Source: Sphingobacteriaceae bacterium
GTDB lineage: Bacteria > Bacteroidota > Bacteroidia > Sphingobacteriales > Sphingobacteriaceae
Assembly (NCBI GenBank): GCA_021740025.1
Contig: JAIPAN010000092.1
Span: 1 to 5,564, forward strand
Length of the DNA stretch: 5,564 nucleotides
Direction of reading: 5' to 3'
Shown in pieces: positions 1 through 5,564 of the stretch; position 1 is the stretch's first letter; each line of letters opens with the position of its first letter. Under the pieces are notes generated by a model. That model searched no databases. It was not told where the DNA came from and saw only the letters and a program-made list of their open reading frames with translations. Made by a program: the position numbers and the translations under genes.

Positions 1-469
1 GGATGCCTAAAATCTCGACACCTAACAACATGGAAGCCAAGAATGTTTGCGATAACATGACCACCGCCATTACGGGTGGCTCCCAGGTTTTTGCTCTAAA
101 AACTAACACAAAACCTAAAACGGTTTGCCAGAAAGACCAGAGCCAAAAACTACCCTCTTGCCCTTCCCAGAAACTAGAAATAATGTAATAAACGGGCAAA
201 GATTTTGAAGAGTGCGCCCAAGCATAGTGGTATTCGAAAAGATGATTATAAATTATATAAAATAGGCAAGTACCAATGCCAATAACAGCCATTAAATTCA
301 CAAAATAGGCCGAACGGGCAATTTTTAACCACGAGCCATCGGGCTTATCTTTTATGGTTTCGAAATAATAACTAAGCGTGGCTAAGAGTGCAGCAGCAAA
401 AGATAATACAACAAAAAACTGACCCAATTTTCCCGGCCATAGGTGTTCGCCTATAAAAACAGTATCCAT
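1..469 (-). CDS. ccmF: CcmF-like cytochrome c heme lyase subunit, N-terminal 156 residues (partial)
   Basis: Hand translation from the ATG at 469-467 stays open to the left edge, so the C-terminus is missing. The product starts MDTVFIGEHLWPGKLGQ and shows membrane segments at about 17-35, 51-73, 107-124 and 131-152. The motif FWEGQEGSFWLW (residues 100-111), preceded by a periplasmic-type stretch ending SLPVYYIISS, lines up with the CcmF signature that reads WGAHEGSLLLW in E. coli. CcmF is the integral membrane core of the heme lyase that takes heme from CcmE and attaches it to CxxCH motifs of apocytochrome c. The tryptophan-rich WWD domain expected further along would lie outside the window. 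The ATG is only 2 nt after the ccmE stop codon, so the two genes are almost certainly co-transcribed. Naming as ccmF rather than a CcsA-like relative rests on the N-terminal motif and the position after ccmE. Confidence 0.88.
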   Translation of the reverse strand, partial: MDTVFIGEHLWPGKLGQFFVVLSFAAALLATLSYYFETIKDKPDGSWLKIARSAYFVNLMAVIGIGTCLFYIIYNHLFEYHYAWAHSSKSLPVYYIISSFWEGQEGSFWLWSFWQTVLGFVLVFRAKTWEPPVMAVVMLSQTFLASMLLGVEILGI

Positions 470-471
470 AT

Positions 472-873
472 TTAAATTTGTTGTGCAGTAGATTGTACTT
501 CTACTTGATCTTTATTGTATTTGGAAGGACATTTCATTAAAATTTTAGAAGCATGAAACTCCTTTCCTACCATTTTACCCGTTAAAACAATTTGCTCTGA
601 ACGCTCAAAATCTTGAGGTTTGGTACCCGTAAAAACAATTTTACATTCGGTACCCTTATTATCCTTCACATAAAATGAAAAATAGTTGGCATCTTTTTTT
701 GGATTGTAAACCATCTCCTTAGCTAAATCTAAGCGACCAACCACATGCAATTCAGCTGCGGAATCTTTTGCATCAACAAAACTTCCATAGGTACTAGAAT
801 CGGCATAGGTTGAAATAATTACACCAATGGCAACGGCAATAATACCAATTAAAAGAATGGCACTTTTTTTCAT
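472..873 (-). CDS. ccmE: Cytochrome c maturation heme chaperone CcmE, Cys (CxxxY) variant
   Basis: A 133-residue protein with an N-terminal membrane anchor (about residues 5-23) followed by a periplasmic domain of the size and pattern of the CcmE OB-fold (HVVGRLD at 43-49, IVLTGKMVGKEFHASKILMK at 95-114). CcmE binds heme covalently after CcmC delivers it and hands it to CcmF. In E. coli the attachment site is His130 in HxxxY. Here the aligned position is Cys115 in CPSKY (115-119), a CxxxY motif, as known for CcmE of archaea and some sulfate reducers; the aligned tyrosine is kept as Tyr119. A second cysteine, Cys77, lies within the barrel. The length is slightly shorter than the proteobacterial protein, mainly at the C-terminus. 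The gene starts its own short transcription unit after the gdh terminator and runs into ccmF with a 2-nt gap. Confidence 0.93.
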   Translation of the reverse strand: MKKSAILLIGIIAVAIGVIISTYADSSTYGSFVDAKDSAAELHVVGRLDLAKEMVYNPKKDANYFSFYVKDNKGTECKIVFTGTKPQDFERSEQIVLTGKMVGKEFHASKILMKCPSKYNKDQVEVQSTAQQI

Positions 874-907
874 ACTGCAAAGTATAATTTGGATAAAAAT
901 TATAGTA

Positions 908-915
908 CAAAAGTA
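908..915 (-). promoter_or_regulatory. Candidate Bacteroidota -7 box for ccmE-ccmF
   Basis: The minus strand reads TACTTTTG, an exact match to the TAnnTTTG consensus of Bacteroidota primary sigma factors, about 34 nt upstream of the ccmE ATG. No clean TTTG -33 box is present; TTCG lies 21 nt upstream. A second, weaker candidate (TACTTTG, one base short of the consensus spacing) is close to the ATG. A promoter is expected here because the gdh terminator lies just upstream. Confidence 0.4.
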
Positions 916-985
916 AGGATTATCCGAGGGAGAAAACGAATAAGTATTTCTTTAAATTCGAGAATTTTACCCAATTTATACACAA

Positions 986-1017
986 AAAAAGGGAGGCCAT
1001 AACCGGCTTCCCTTTTT
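986..1017 (-). terminator. Intrinsic terminator of gdh
   Basis: On the minus strand, 18 nt past the gdh stop codon, GGGAAGCC and GGCCTCCC form an 8-bp stem (one G-U pair) around a 6-nt loop, followed by a run of seven T. Flanking A and T runs extend the stem by five A-T pairs, so the element could also work on the plus strand, although no plus-strand gene reads into it. It separates gdh from ccmE. Confidence 0.85.
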
Positions 1018-1035
1018 GAACAGAGTTGATTTTAT

Positions 1036-2472
1036 TTATGGCCAAACACCCATATTAGAGTACGATACGGCTATTTTATCGATAGCGTTCACAAAGGCCG
1101 CTATGCGTAGGGTTTTAATATTCGGATTTGCCATTTTTACATCCCTAATCTCGTGGTATGAACGAATCATAGTATCTTCTAAACCAGAATTAACCAACTC
1201 TAATTCTGAAGCGCCTTTTACAATAACACTACGCTGCTCTGGACTTAATTTAACACCTGTTGTAGTTTCTATCATATTCACAATGTTTTCATTGGCTGTT
1301 TCCTCGTATCGTTTATCCATTCTGCCAAAGGCTACATGCGAAAGGTTTTTCAACCATTCGAAATACGACACCGTTACACCGCCTGCATTGCAATACATAT
1401 CGGGAATAATGATACCACCTTGCTTTACAAACATTTCCTCTGCACCTGGGGTGGTTGGACCATTGGCACCTTCAGCAATAATTTTTGCATGAATACGCAC
1501 TACATTTTCTTCTGTAATTTGATTTTCTAATGCAGCAGGAACTAAAATATCACAAGGTTGTTCTAATCCTTCGAGCGATTTTTTAAACTCTTTCTGAGCA
1601 CCGTTAAATCCTAATATAGAACCACTTGCTTTACGGTGGTTAAATACCTCGTCTAGATTTAGGCCATTTTCGTTGTAAATAGCCCCTTCGTATTCGCAAA
1701 TACCCACTATAATGGCTCCAAACTCAGCTAAAAATTTAGCAGAATGGTAACCCACATTTCCTAAGCCCTGTACAATTACGCGTTTACCGTCGAGGCCTGG
1801 AGTTAAGCCTAAGGCTATCATGTCTTCCGCAACCGATACACATTCCCGAACTGCGATGGCTACACCACGTCCGGTTGCCTCCTTACGACCAGCAATTCCA
1901 TGTAAGGCAAGGGGTTTACCGGTAACACAACCTAGGGCATCTAGTTGACCTGGGTTCATTGTTTGGTAGGTATCAGCTATCCAGCTCATTTCACGTTCTC
2001 CCGATCCGTAATCGGGTGCAGGAACGTCAATACCGGGGCCAATAAAATTTTTCTTAGCTAATTCTACAGTATAACGTCTGGTTATATTTTCTAATTCGGC
2101 TAGTGAATAATTTTTTGGGTTGATTTTAATACCACCTTTTGCACCACCAAATGGTACGTTGACAATGGCACATTTGTAAGTCATTAAAGCAGCTAAAGCC
2201 ATTACTTCATCTTCGTTTACCATTTCGCTGTAACGAATACCGCCTTTGGTGGGCGATTTGTGATGAGAATGCTCTACACGCCAAGCATCTATCACTTCTA
2301 ACCCATCGCCTTTTCTTATAGGAAAACGGAAACGATACACACTATTACATGATTTAATTTGATCTAATAAACCAGCAGGGTGATTGGTAAACTGTGCCGC
2401 ATGATCAAAGAATTGGCATACGTCTCCGAAAAAAGTTAGTTCTTCTGAGGCTTGTCCTGATTTTGTTGACAT
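1036..2472 (-). CDS. gdh: Glutamate dehydrogenase (Glu/Leu/Phe/Val dehydrogenase family), probably NAD-dependent
   Basis: A complete 478-residue cytoplasmic enzyme interconverting glutamate with 2-oxoglutarate and ammonium. The family signature [14 protein letters not shown] (106-119) contains the catalytic Lys112. Lys76 (TKGGIR), Lys100 (TYK) and Asp154 (PAPD) match Lys89, Lys113 and Asp165 of the Clostridium symbiosum enzyme by spacing. Lys76 and Ser378 (NLSHV), the pair that binds the side-chain carboxylate, are kept, which favours glutamate over leucine, valine or phenylalanine as substrate. The Rossmann domain has GLGNVG (236-241). Glu260 falls near the end of the second strand, where an acidic residue usually favours NAD over NADP; this is inference. 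The gene is flanked by its own candidate promoter and a terminator, so it looks monocistronic although it sits between ccmD and ccmE. Confidence 0.95.
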   Translation of the reverse strand: MSTKSGQASEELTFFGDVCQFFDHAAQFTNHPAGLLDQIKSCNSVYRFRFPIRKGDGLEVIDAWRVEHSHHKSPTKGGIRYSEMVNEDEVMALAALMTYKCAIVNVPFGGAKGGIKINPKNYSLAELENITRRYTVELAKKNFIGPGIDVPAPDYGSGEREMSWIADTYQTMNPGQLDALGCVTGKPLALHGIAGRKEATGRGVAIAVRECVSVAEDMIALGLTPGLDGKRVIVQGLGNVGYHSAKFLAEFGAIIVGICEYEGAIYNENGLNLDEVFNHRKASGSILGFNGAQKEFKKSLEGLEQPCDILVPAALENQITEENVVRIHAKIIAEGANGPTTPGAEEMFVKQGGIIIPDMYCNAGGVTVSYFEWLKNLSHVAFGRMDKRYEETANENIVNMIETTTGVKLSPEQRSVIVKGASELELVNSGLEDTMIRSYHEIRDVKMANPNIKTLRIAAFVNAIDKIAVSYSNMGVWP

Positions 2473-2507
2473 ATTCTGTTTGTATTAATTTACTGATTAG
2501 TTCGATG

Positions 2508-2540
2508 CAAAGTTGAGTGAAAAAATATCAATCTTGCAAA
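2508..2540 (-). promoter_or_regulatory. gdh: Candidate gdh promoter (-33 TTTG, -7 CAACTTTG)
   Basis: On the minus strand TTTG (2540-2537) is followed after 21 nt by CAACTTTG (2515-2508), which differs from the TAnnTTTG consensus only at its first base. The spacing is within that reported for Bacteroidota promoters. The -7 box ends 35 nt before the gdh ATG, giving a leader of about 30 nt. No Shine-Dalgarno site is visible; the leader is A-rich (AATTAATACAAACAGAAT before the ATG). Confidence 0.5.
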
Positions 2541-2553
2541 TAAAAAATTGTTA

Positions 2554-2568
2554 GTGTATGGCATACAC
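2554..2568. promoter_or_regulatory. 15-bp palindrome, possible operator for gdh
   Basis: GTGTATG and CATACAC form a perfect 7-bp inverted repeat around one central G. It lies 13 bp upstream of the proposed gdh -33 box and 33 bp downstream of the ccmD stop codon, a position suited to a dimeric transcription regulator acting on gdh. It does not match the CRP/FNR-type TGTGA-N6-TCACA site. On the minus strand it is followed after 5 nt by six T, so a weak terminator for the ccmBCD transcript is an alternative reading. Confidence 0.4.
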
Positions 2569-2601
2569 ATTTGCTAAAAATTAACAAAACGAGGCCTATT
2601 A

Positions 2602-2817
2602 TCATTCGTTGCAGTTTTTTTCTAGTTTGGTTAATTTCTTATCTATAGAAAATAAAAAAATTAAAACTCCGGCTAAAATAACCGACATTACACTTACTAC
2701 TACATAAATCATACCCGAACCTCTTAAACCATCAGCCATTTCAACAGACTGCGATTTGGCCAAAACCGATAATGAGCTTGCAGTAAGCAGGGTAAATACA
2801 CTTATTTTTTTCATCAT
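2602..2817 (-). CDS. ccmD: CcmD-like small membrane protein
   Basis: A 71-residue protein with a signal-peptide-like N-terminus (residues 1 to about 20, MMKK followed by a hydrophobic run ending SVLAKS), a short linker (VEMADGLRGSG, 25-35), one membrane helix (about 36-56) and a basic tail DKKLTKLEK (59-67). CcmD holds CcmC and heme-loaded CcmE together and helps release heme-CcmE. The single helix, the charged cytoplasmic tail and the position right after ccmC fit the CcmD family found in Bacteroidota, which differs from the proteobacterial form by carrying an N-terminal signal sequence. The start lies 5 nt after the ccmC stop; the second Met (2814-2812) is an equally possible start. Sequence similarity in so small a protein is weak, so the call leans on context. 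Confidence 0.8.
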   Translation of the reverse strand: MMKKISVFTLLTASSLSVLAKSQSVEMADGLRGSGMIYVVVSVMSVILAGVLIFLFSIDKKLTKLEKNCNE

Positions 2818-2822
2818 AACTA

Positions 2823-3476
2823 CTAGAATTTATTTTGTATAAAACGGATGCGGTAGCGAATATTGCTTATCCAAACACCTAGCAAAATCCACCCAATAAC
2901 CGCCGGATAAAATACTAAACGCATATTGCTATCCAAATCGTACGAGTTAAAGCCTGGGTTACCTCCGTTTCCCGGATGTAAGGAGTCGGTCATACGTGGT
3001 AGTATAAATAACAGCACAACCATAACAGGAAAAGCAAATACATTATAGATAGCAGAGATTTTAGCTCTTTTCTGCGATTCATCGATAGAACTACGCAATA
3101 CGATATAGGCTAAATACATTAGGGTAGATATGGCGGAACCATTTAATTTAGGATCGTTGGGCCAAGGAGCTCCCCAGGTGAAATTTGCCCAAATCATCCC
3201 GGTACCTAATCCTAAAAATCCAAATAAAATACCGGTATTAACAGTTTCAACGGCCATAAAATCGTGCTTTTCATCGGCAGATGCTAAGTACTTGATGCTA
3301 TTTATTACCGAAAGAAGGTAAAGAAATATCATGGTAAACCACATTGGCACATGAAAATAGAGGTTACGAATGGTTTCGTGCAAAATGGGCAATCTAGGGA
3401 CCGGTAATATTAAGCCAGTAATAAAGGAATACACCAGGAGTACAGCCGCCAAAATTTTCCACCAATTTTTAGTCAT
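2823..3476 (-). CDS. ccmC: CcmC-type heme delivery protein (CcsA/CcmC family)
   Basis: A 217-residue integral membrane protein with about six helices (near 7-27, 41-61, 79-98, 114-130, 142-160, 186-206). CcmC presents heme to CcmE on the periplasmic side. The histidine in YFHVPMW (His42) and His167 (SLHPG) match the two conserved heme-ligating histidines that flank the WWD segment. The WWD segment is reduced to WGAPWPND (101-108), keeping Trp101, Gly102, Trp105 and Asp108 but lacking two of the usual tryptophans; DPKLNG follows. The gene begins 9 nt after the ccmB stop and ends 5 nt before ccmD, so the three form one operon. The length is close to that of other CcmC proteins (about 220-245 residues). 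It is far too short to be CcmF or a full CcsA. Confidence 0.92.
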   Translation of the reverse strand: MTKNWWKILAAVLLVYSFITGLILPVPRLPILHETIRNLYFHVPMWFTMIFLYLLSVINSIKYLASADEKHDFMAVETVNTGILFGFLGLGTGMIWANFTWGAPWPNDPKLNGSAISTLMYLAYIVLRSSIDESQKRAKISAIYNVFAFPVMVVLLFILPRMTDSLHPGNGGNPGFNSYDLDSNMRLVFYPAVIGWILLGVWISNIRYRIRFIQNKF

Positions 3477-3485
3477 ATAGGGAGG

Positions 3486-4148
3486 TTAATCACGCCAAAG
3501 GTAAGGAAACAAAACCAAAGAGGATGCAATAACTAGTACATTCAAACTAAGCAAAATCACTATCTCATCGTAACTCACAGCCCTATCTAAACCATCCATA
3601 GCATTTTTAGAAAATTTAATAAGTAAAATGAGTAAAGGAATAATAACCGGAAAACTGAGTACAGCCATTAAACTGCCTGGGCTGTTCGCTTTCGCTGCAA
3701 TACCCGAAATCAGAGTAAATACACTGGCAAAACTAATACTACCTAGAAGCACCGCCAAAAAATAGAACAAGAGGTCTTGAACCTGGTTTGAAAATACAAT
3801 TTGGTAAAAAAATAGCGCCAAGGTTGACAACAGCAGCATGAGCAAACAGTTGTATATAATCTTTGAGAGAATAATGGCTTGCGGGGATGCCAAGGTATAT
3901 AAATACAAGTGTCGGCCGACTGGCTCTTGTACAAAACTCTTTACCATGGCATTAATGGAGGCAAACAAGAGAATAATCCAAAACAATACATTCCAGGTTG
4001 GACCTTGTATACCTCCTTTAAAAGATAAATAACACACAAAAATGGTAGACACTACATACAATACTATGCCATTTAAAGCATACCGTGAACGCCATTCTAA
4101 AATGAGTTCTTTAGCTAATAGAGATTTCACTTGGTGCATCAAGCTCAT
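3486..4148 (-). CDS. ccmB: Heme exporter permease CcmB
   Basis: A 220-residue membrane protein with six predicted helices (about 25-43, 53-70, 92-117, 127-152, 158-178, 196-216) and the N-terminal cytoplasmic segment LLAKELILEWRSR (10-22) typical of CcmB. The stretch LSFPVIIPLLILL (164-176) and the C-terminal FPYLWRD also fit the family. CcmB is the permease half of the CcmAB ABC complex, whose ATP hydrolysis drives release of heme-CcmE from CcmC and CcmD. It is the first gene of the ccmBCD unit. Upstream lies the divergent ogt gene rather than ccmA, so the ATPase must be encoded elsewhere. The start at 4148 gives MSLMHQ; the Met at residue 4 (4139) is possible because the promoter box lies only a few bases upstream. 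Confidence 0.92.
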   Translation of the reverse strand: MSLMHQVKSLLAKELILEWRSRYALNGIVLYVVSTIFVCYLSFKGGIQGPTWNVLFWIILLFASINAMVKSFVQEPVGRHLYLYTLASPQAIILSKIIYNCLLMLLLSTLALFFYQIVFSNQVQDLLFYFLAVLLGSISFASVFTLISGIAAKANSPGSLMAVLSFPVIIPLLILLIKFSKNAMDGLDRAVSYDEIVILLSLNVLVIASSLVLFPYLWRD

Positions 4149-4152
4149 GGCA

Positions 4153-4160
4153 CAAAGATA
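4153..4160 (-). promoter_or_regulatory. ccmB: Candidate -7 box for ccmB, very close to the start codon
   Basis: The minus strand reads TATCTTTG, an exact TAnnTTTG match, ending only 4 nt before the proposed ccmB ATG. If used, transcription would begin at or next to the ATG, giving a leaderless message, or a roughly 9-nt leader if translation starts at the Met at 4139. No clear TTTG -33 box is present at the usual distance, so this may be a chance match. Confidence 0.35.
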
Positions 4161-4209
4161 ATTTTAATTTACCTAGCTACTAGCAGTAAAATGTGTAATT
4201 TCAATCATC

Positions 4210-4686
4210 ATGTATAAGTCAACGTTGCATAGCCCCATTGGCATTTTGCTCATAGAAGCAGATGAAACGTTTGTTCGGAGTATTCAATTTACAGAAAAAG
4301 AGGCTGAGCAAAATCCGAGCGAATTAACCGAATGGGCTAAAATTGAACTTTCGGCTTATTTTGAGGGTAAACTGAGCACCTTTACATTCCCCATGCAACA
4401 AGATGGAAGCCTTTTTCAGCAAGGGGTTTGGCAAGAACTCCAGCAGATTAAACCCGGCCATCCCATTAGCTATACCGACTTGGCAAAAAAATTACAAAAC
4501 CCCTTGGCCATTCGGGCAATTGCCGCTACCAACGGAAAAAATAAACTCTTAATTGCTATACCCTGCCACCGGGTAATTGGCAGTAAAGGAGATTTAGTGG
4601 GCTACGCCGGAGCGCTATGGCGCAAAGAATGGTTACTGAAACACGAAACCAAGATGACTGGTATTGGGCAGGCTAACTTATTTTAG
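4210..4686 (+). CDS. ogt: Methylated-DNA--[protein]-cysteine S-methyltransferase (Ogt/MGMT)
   Basis: A complete 158-residue single-turnover DNA repair protein that moves the methyl group from O6-methylguanine (and less well O4-methylthymine) to its own cysteine. The acceptor is Cys119 in PCHRVIG (118-124). By spacing to human MGMT, Tyr88 (ISYTDLA), the arginine finger Arg102, Asn111 and Glu146 (WLLKHE) match Tyr114, Arg128, Asn137 and Glu172, so the active site looks intact. The short N-terminal domain (about 1-65, starting with an SPIG motif) has no Ada-type zinc site, so this is a stand-alone Ogt and not Ada. It is the only complete plus-strand gene; it diverges from ccmB across 61 bp and its last 14 bp overlap the convergent alkane monooxygenase gene. 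No clear promoter box could be assigned. Confidence 0.95.
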   Translation: MYKSTLHSPIGILLIEADETFVRSIQFTEKEAEQNPSELTEWAKIELSAYFEGKLSTFTFPMQQDGSLFQQGVWQELQQIKPGHPISYTDLAKKLQNPLAIRAIAATNGKNKLLIAIPCHRVIGSKGDLVGYAGALWRKEWLLKHETKMTGIGQANLF

Positions 4687-5564
4687 GAATACGCTTATCA
4701 ACCAAGCTAAACCAAAGCGGTGGAAACAAGGCCGGTAAAAACATACTGGCATAACCACCTGGCAATACGGGGCTGTTTTCATAAGAAACCAAGGTATTAA
4801 AAGGCTTGGCCGCATGAAAATGATGATCGGAGTGGCGACTTAAATCAATTAAAAAATAACGGCTAACCACCTTATCACTTTGCCAAGAATGTAGCTCATT
4901 TACCCGTTCTTTTTCGTTTCGGCGTAAGCCATAATGCTCAATATAATTGGTGTATTCTAACAAAAGGTTTGCCACAGTAGCTTGCAACAAATAAGCTGCG
5001 GCCACCCAAATACCCAAAAAATAGGTTAAGGCACCGAGGAGTAAAAAACCTCCTGCATACACAGCTACTACATAGTTGTGTAAACCATAACCCCATCGGC
5101 CCGCTTTTTCACATCTATTTTTTTCGAGGGCTAACGACTGTTGCAATTGCCCAGAAATAGACCGAAAAGCAAAAGCATACACCGTTTCGCCTTTAAGGGC
5201 ACTAACCGGATCGGCAGCAGTACCTACCGATTTATGATGAATGCGTAAATGGTGAACATAGAAATAGGGGTTTAGTACCGTAAACAGCAGAAAGCGACCT
5301 AGAAAATTCCAAAATTTTTCTTTACGATGAATGAGTTCGTGAGCAGCAATAATACCCATGGAGCCAGTAGCAGTACCGGTAGAAAGGGCCGCCAACAAAA
5401 TCCAGTAGCCACTTATTACTTGTGTATAAACCCCATAAATTAAACTTGTTAAAGCCAATAACTGTCCTACAACTACTAAAAATAGCAACAGATCGGGGAG
5501 CACATCATCTTCGCCAGCTACATTACTTTTATCTTCAGGCAATAACAGTTCGCCTAAGGCCAAT
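4673..5564 (-). CDS. alkB: AlkB-type membrane di-iron alkane 1-monooxygenase, C-terminal ~296 residues (partial)
   Basis: The reading frame is open at the right edge; the N-terminus is missing and the edge-most TTG is an internal Leu codon. The visible part carries the histidine boxes of membrane fatty-acid-desaturase/alkane-hydroxylase enzymes: HELIH (75-79 of the visible part), HHLRIHH (104-110), the HYG motif NYIEHYGL (206-213) and RHSDHHFHA (243-251), with hydrophobic helices near 24-46, 53-75, 89-103, 164-185 and 186-204. These histidines bind two irons that hydroxylate the terminal carbon of n-alkanes, with electrons from a rubredoxin (not seen here). The NYxEHYGL motif favours alkane or xylene monooxygenase over desaturases. 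Box 2 departs from EHxxGHH. This is the alkane hydroxylase, unrelated to the DNA-repair dioxygenase also named AlkB. Substrate range cannot be read from the sequence. Confidence 0.88.
   Translation of the reverse strand, partial: LALGELLLPEDKSNVAGEDDVLPDLLLFLVVVGQLLALTSLIYGVYTQVISGYWILLAALSTGTATGSMGIIAAHELIHRKEKFWNFLGRFLLFTVLNPYFYVHHLRIHHKSVGTAADPVSALKGETVYAFAFRSISGQLQQSLALEKNRCEKAGRWGYGLHNYVVAVYAGGFLLLGALTYFLGIWVAAAYLLQATVANLLLEYTNYIEHYGLRRNEKERVNELHSWQSDKVVSRYFLIDLSRHSDHHFHAAKPFNTLVSYENSPVLPGGYASMFLPALFPPLWFSLVDKRIPKIS

Noticed and set aside
3..188. A 61-codon plus-strand open frame at the left edge.
   Set aside because: It lies opposite the ccmF coding sequence, whose translation carries a clear family motif across the same bases.
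1016..1492. A 158-codon open frame on the plus strand opposite the end of gdh.
   Set aside because: It is antisense to a well-supported dehydrogenase with all catalytic motifs, overlaps its terminator, and its translation shows no recognisable domain.
1036..2472. Leucine, valine or phenylalanine dehydrogenase.
   Set aside because: Lys76 and Ser378, which bind the glutamate side chain, are kept, and the 478-residue length is longer than the roughly 350-residue leucine dehydrogenases.
3743..3934. A Cys-rich 63-codon minus-strand open frame inside ccmB.
   Set aside because: It is an alternate frame of the same strand within the well-supported ccmB gene and has no family resemblance.
5561..5563. 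TTG at the right edge as the start codon of the alkane monooxygenase.
   Set aside because: The first histidine box would come only 75 residues in, earlier than in full-length AlkB proteins, and the codon is at the very edge. It is an internal Leu of a truncated gene.
4210..5564. A DNA alkylation repair cluster, ogt beside alkB.
   Set aside because: The shared name is misleading. The histidine boxes and membrane helices identify the alkane hydroxylase, not the soluble 2-oxoglutarate-dependent dioxygenase AlkB that repairs DNA.

Overview
The window looks like part of a Bacteroidota chromosome (AT-rich, no clear Shine-Dalgarno sites, TAnnTTTG-like promoter boxes, and Bacteroidota-type CcmC, CcmD and CcmE proteins). 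I cannot place it to genus. No rRNA, tRNA, CRISPR array, insertion sequence or long repeat is visible. Coding density is high. The only gaps are 162 bp (874-1035), 129 bp (2473-2601) and 61 bp (4149-4209).

Positions 1-4148 are all on the minus strand and hold a cytochrome c maturation (Ccm, System I) locus. In transcription order: ccmB (4148-3486), ccmC (3476-2823), a small ccmD-like gene (2817-2602), then a glutamate dehydrogenase gene (2472-1036) with its own candidate promoter and an intrinsic terminator, then ccmE (873-472) and the start of ccmF (469 to the left edge). The ccmF start has no equivalent among the long ORFs because the gene runs off the window; I translated it by hand. Together CcmB/C/D/E/F move heme across the membrane, load it onto the chaperone CcmE and pass it to apocytochrome c. 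The CcmE here carries Cys rather than His at the heme-attachment position (CxxxY), so this is the variant 'System I*' type. ccmA, the ATPase partner of CcmB, is not next to ccmB.

Positions 4210-5564 hold two convergent genes. On the plus strand is a complete methylated-DNA-protein cysteine methyltransferase (Ogt/MGMT) with every expected catalytic residue. On the minus strand is the C-terminal ~296 residues of an AlkB-type membrane di-iron alkane monooxygenase, with its N-terminus beyond the right edge. Their 3' ends overlap by 14 bp. ogt is divergent from ccmB across 61 bp.

The genes are recognisable members of known families and I see no strong case for a wholly new system. The points most worth a second look are the Cys-type CcmE, the dehydrogenase splitting the ccm cluster, a 15-bp palindrome just upstream of the gdh promoter, and the unusual second histidine box of the alkane monooxygenase.
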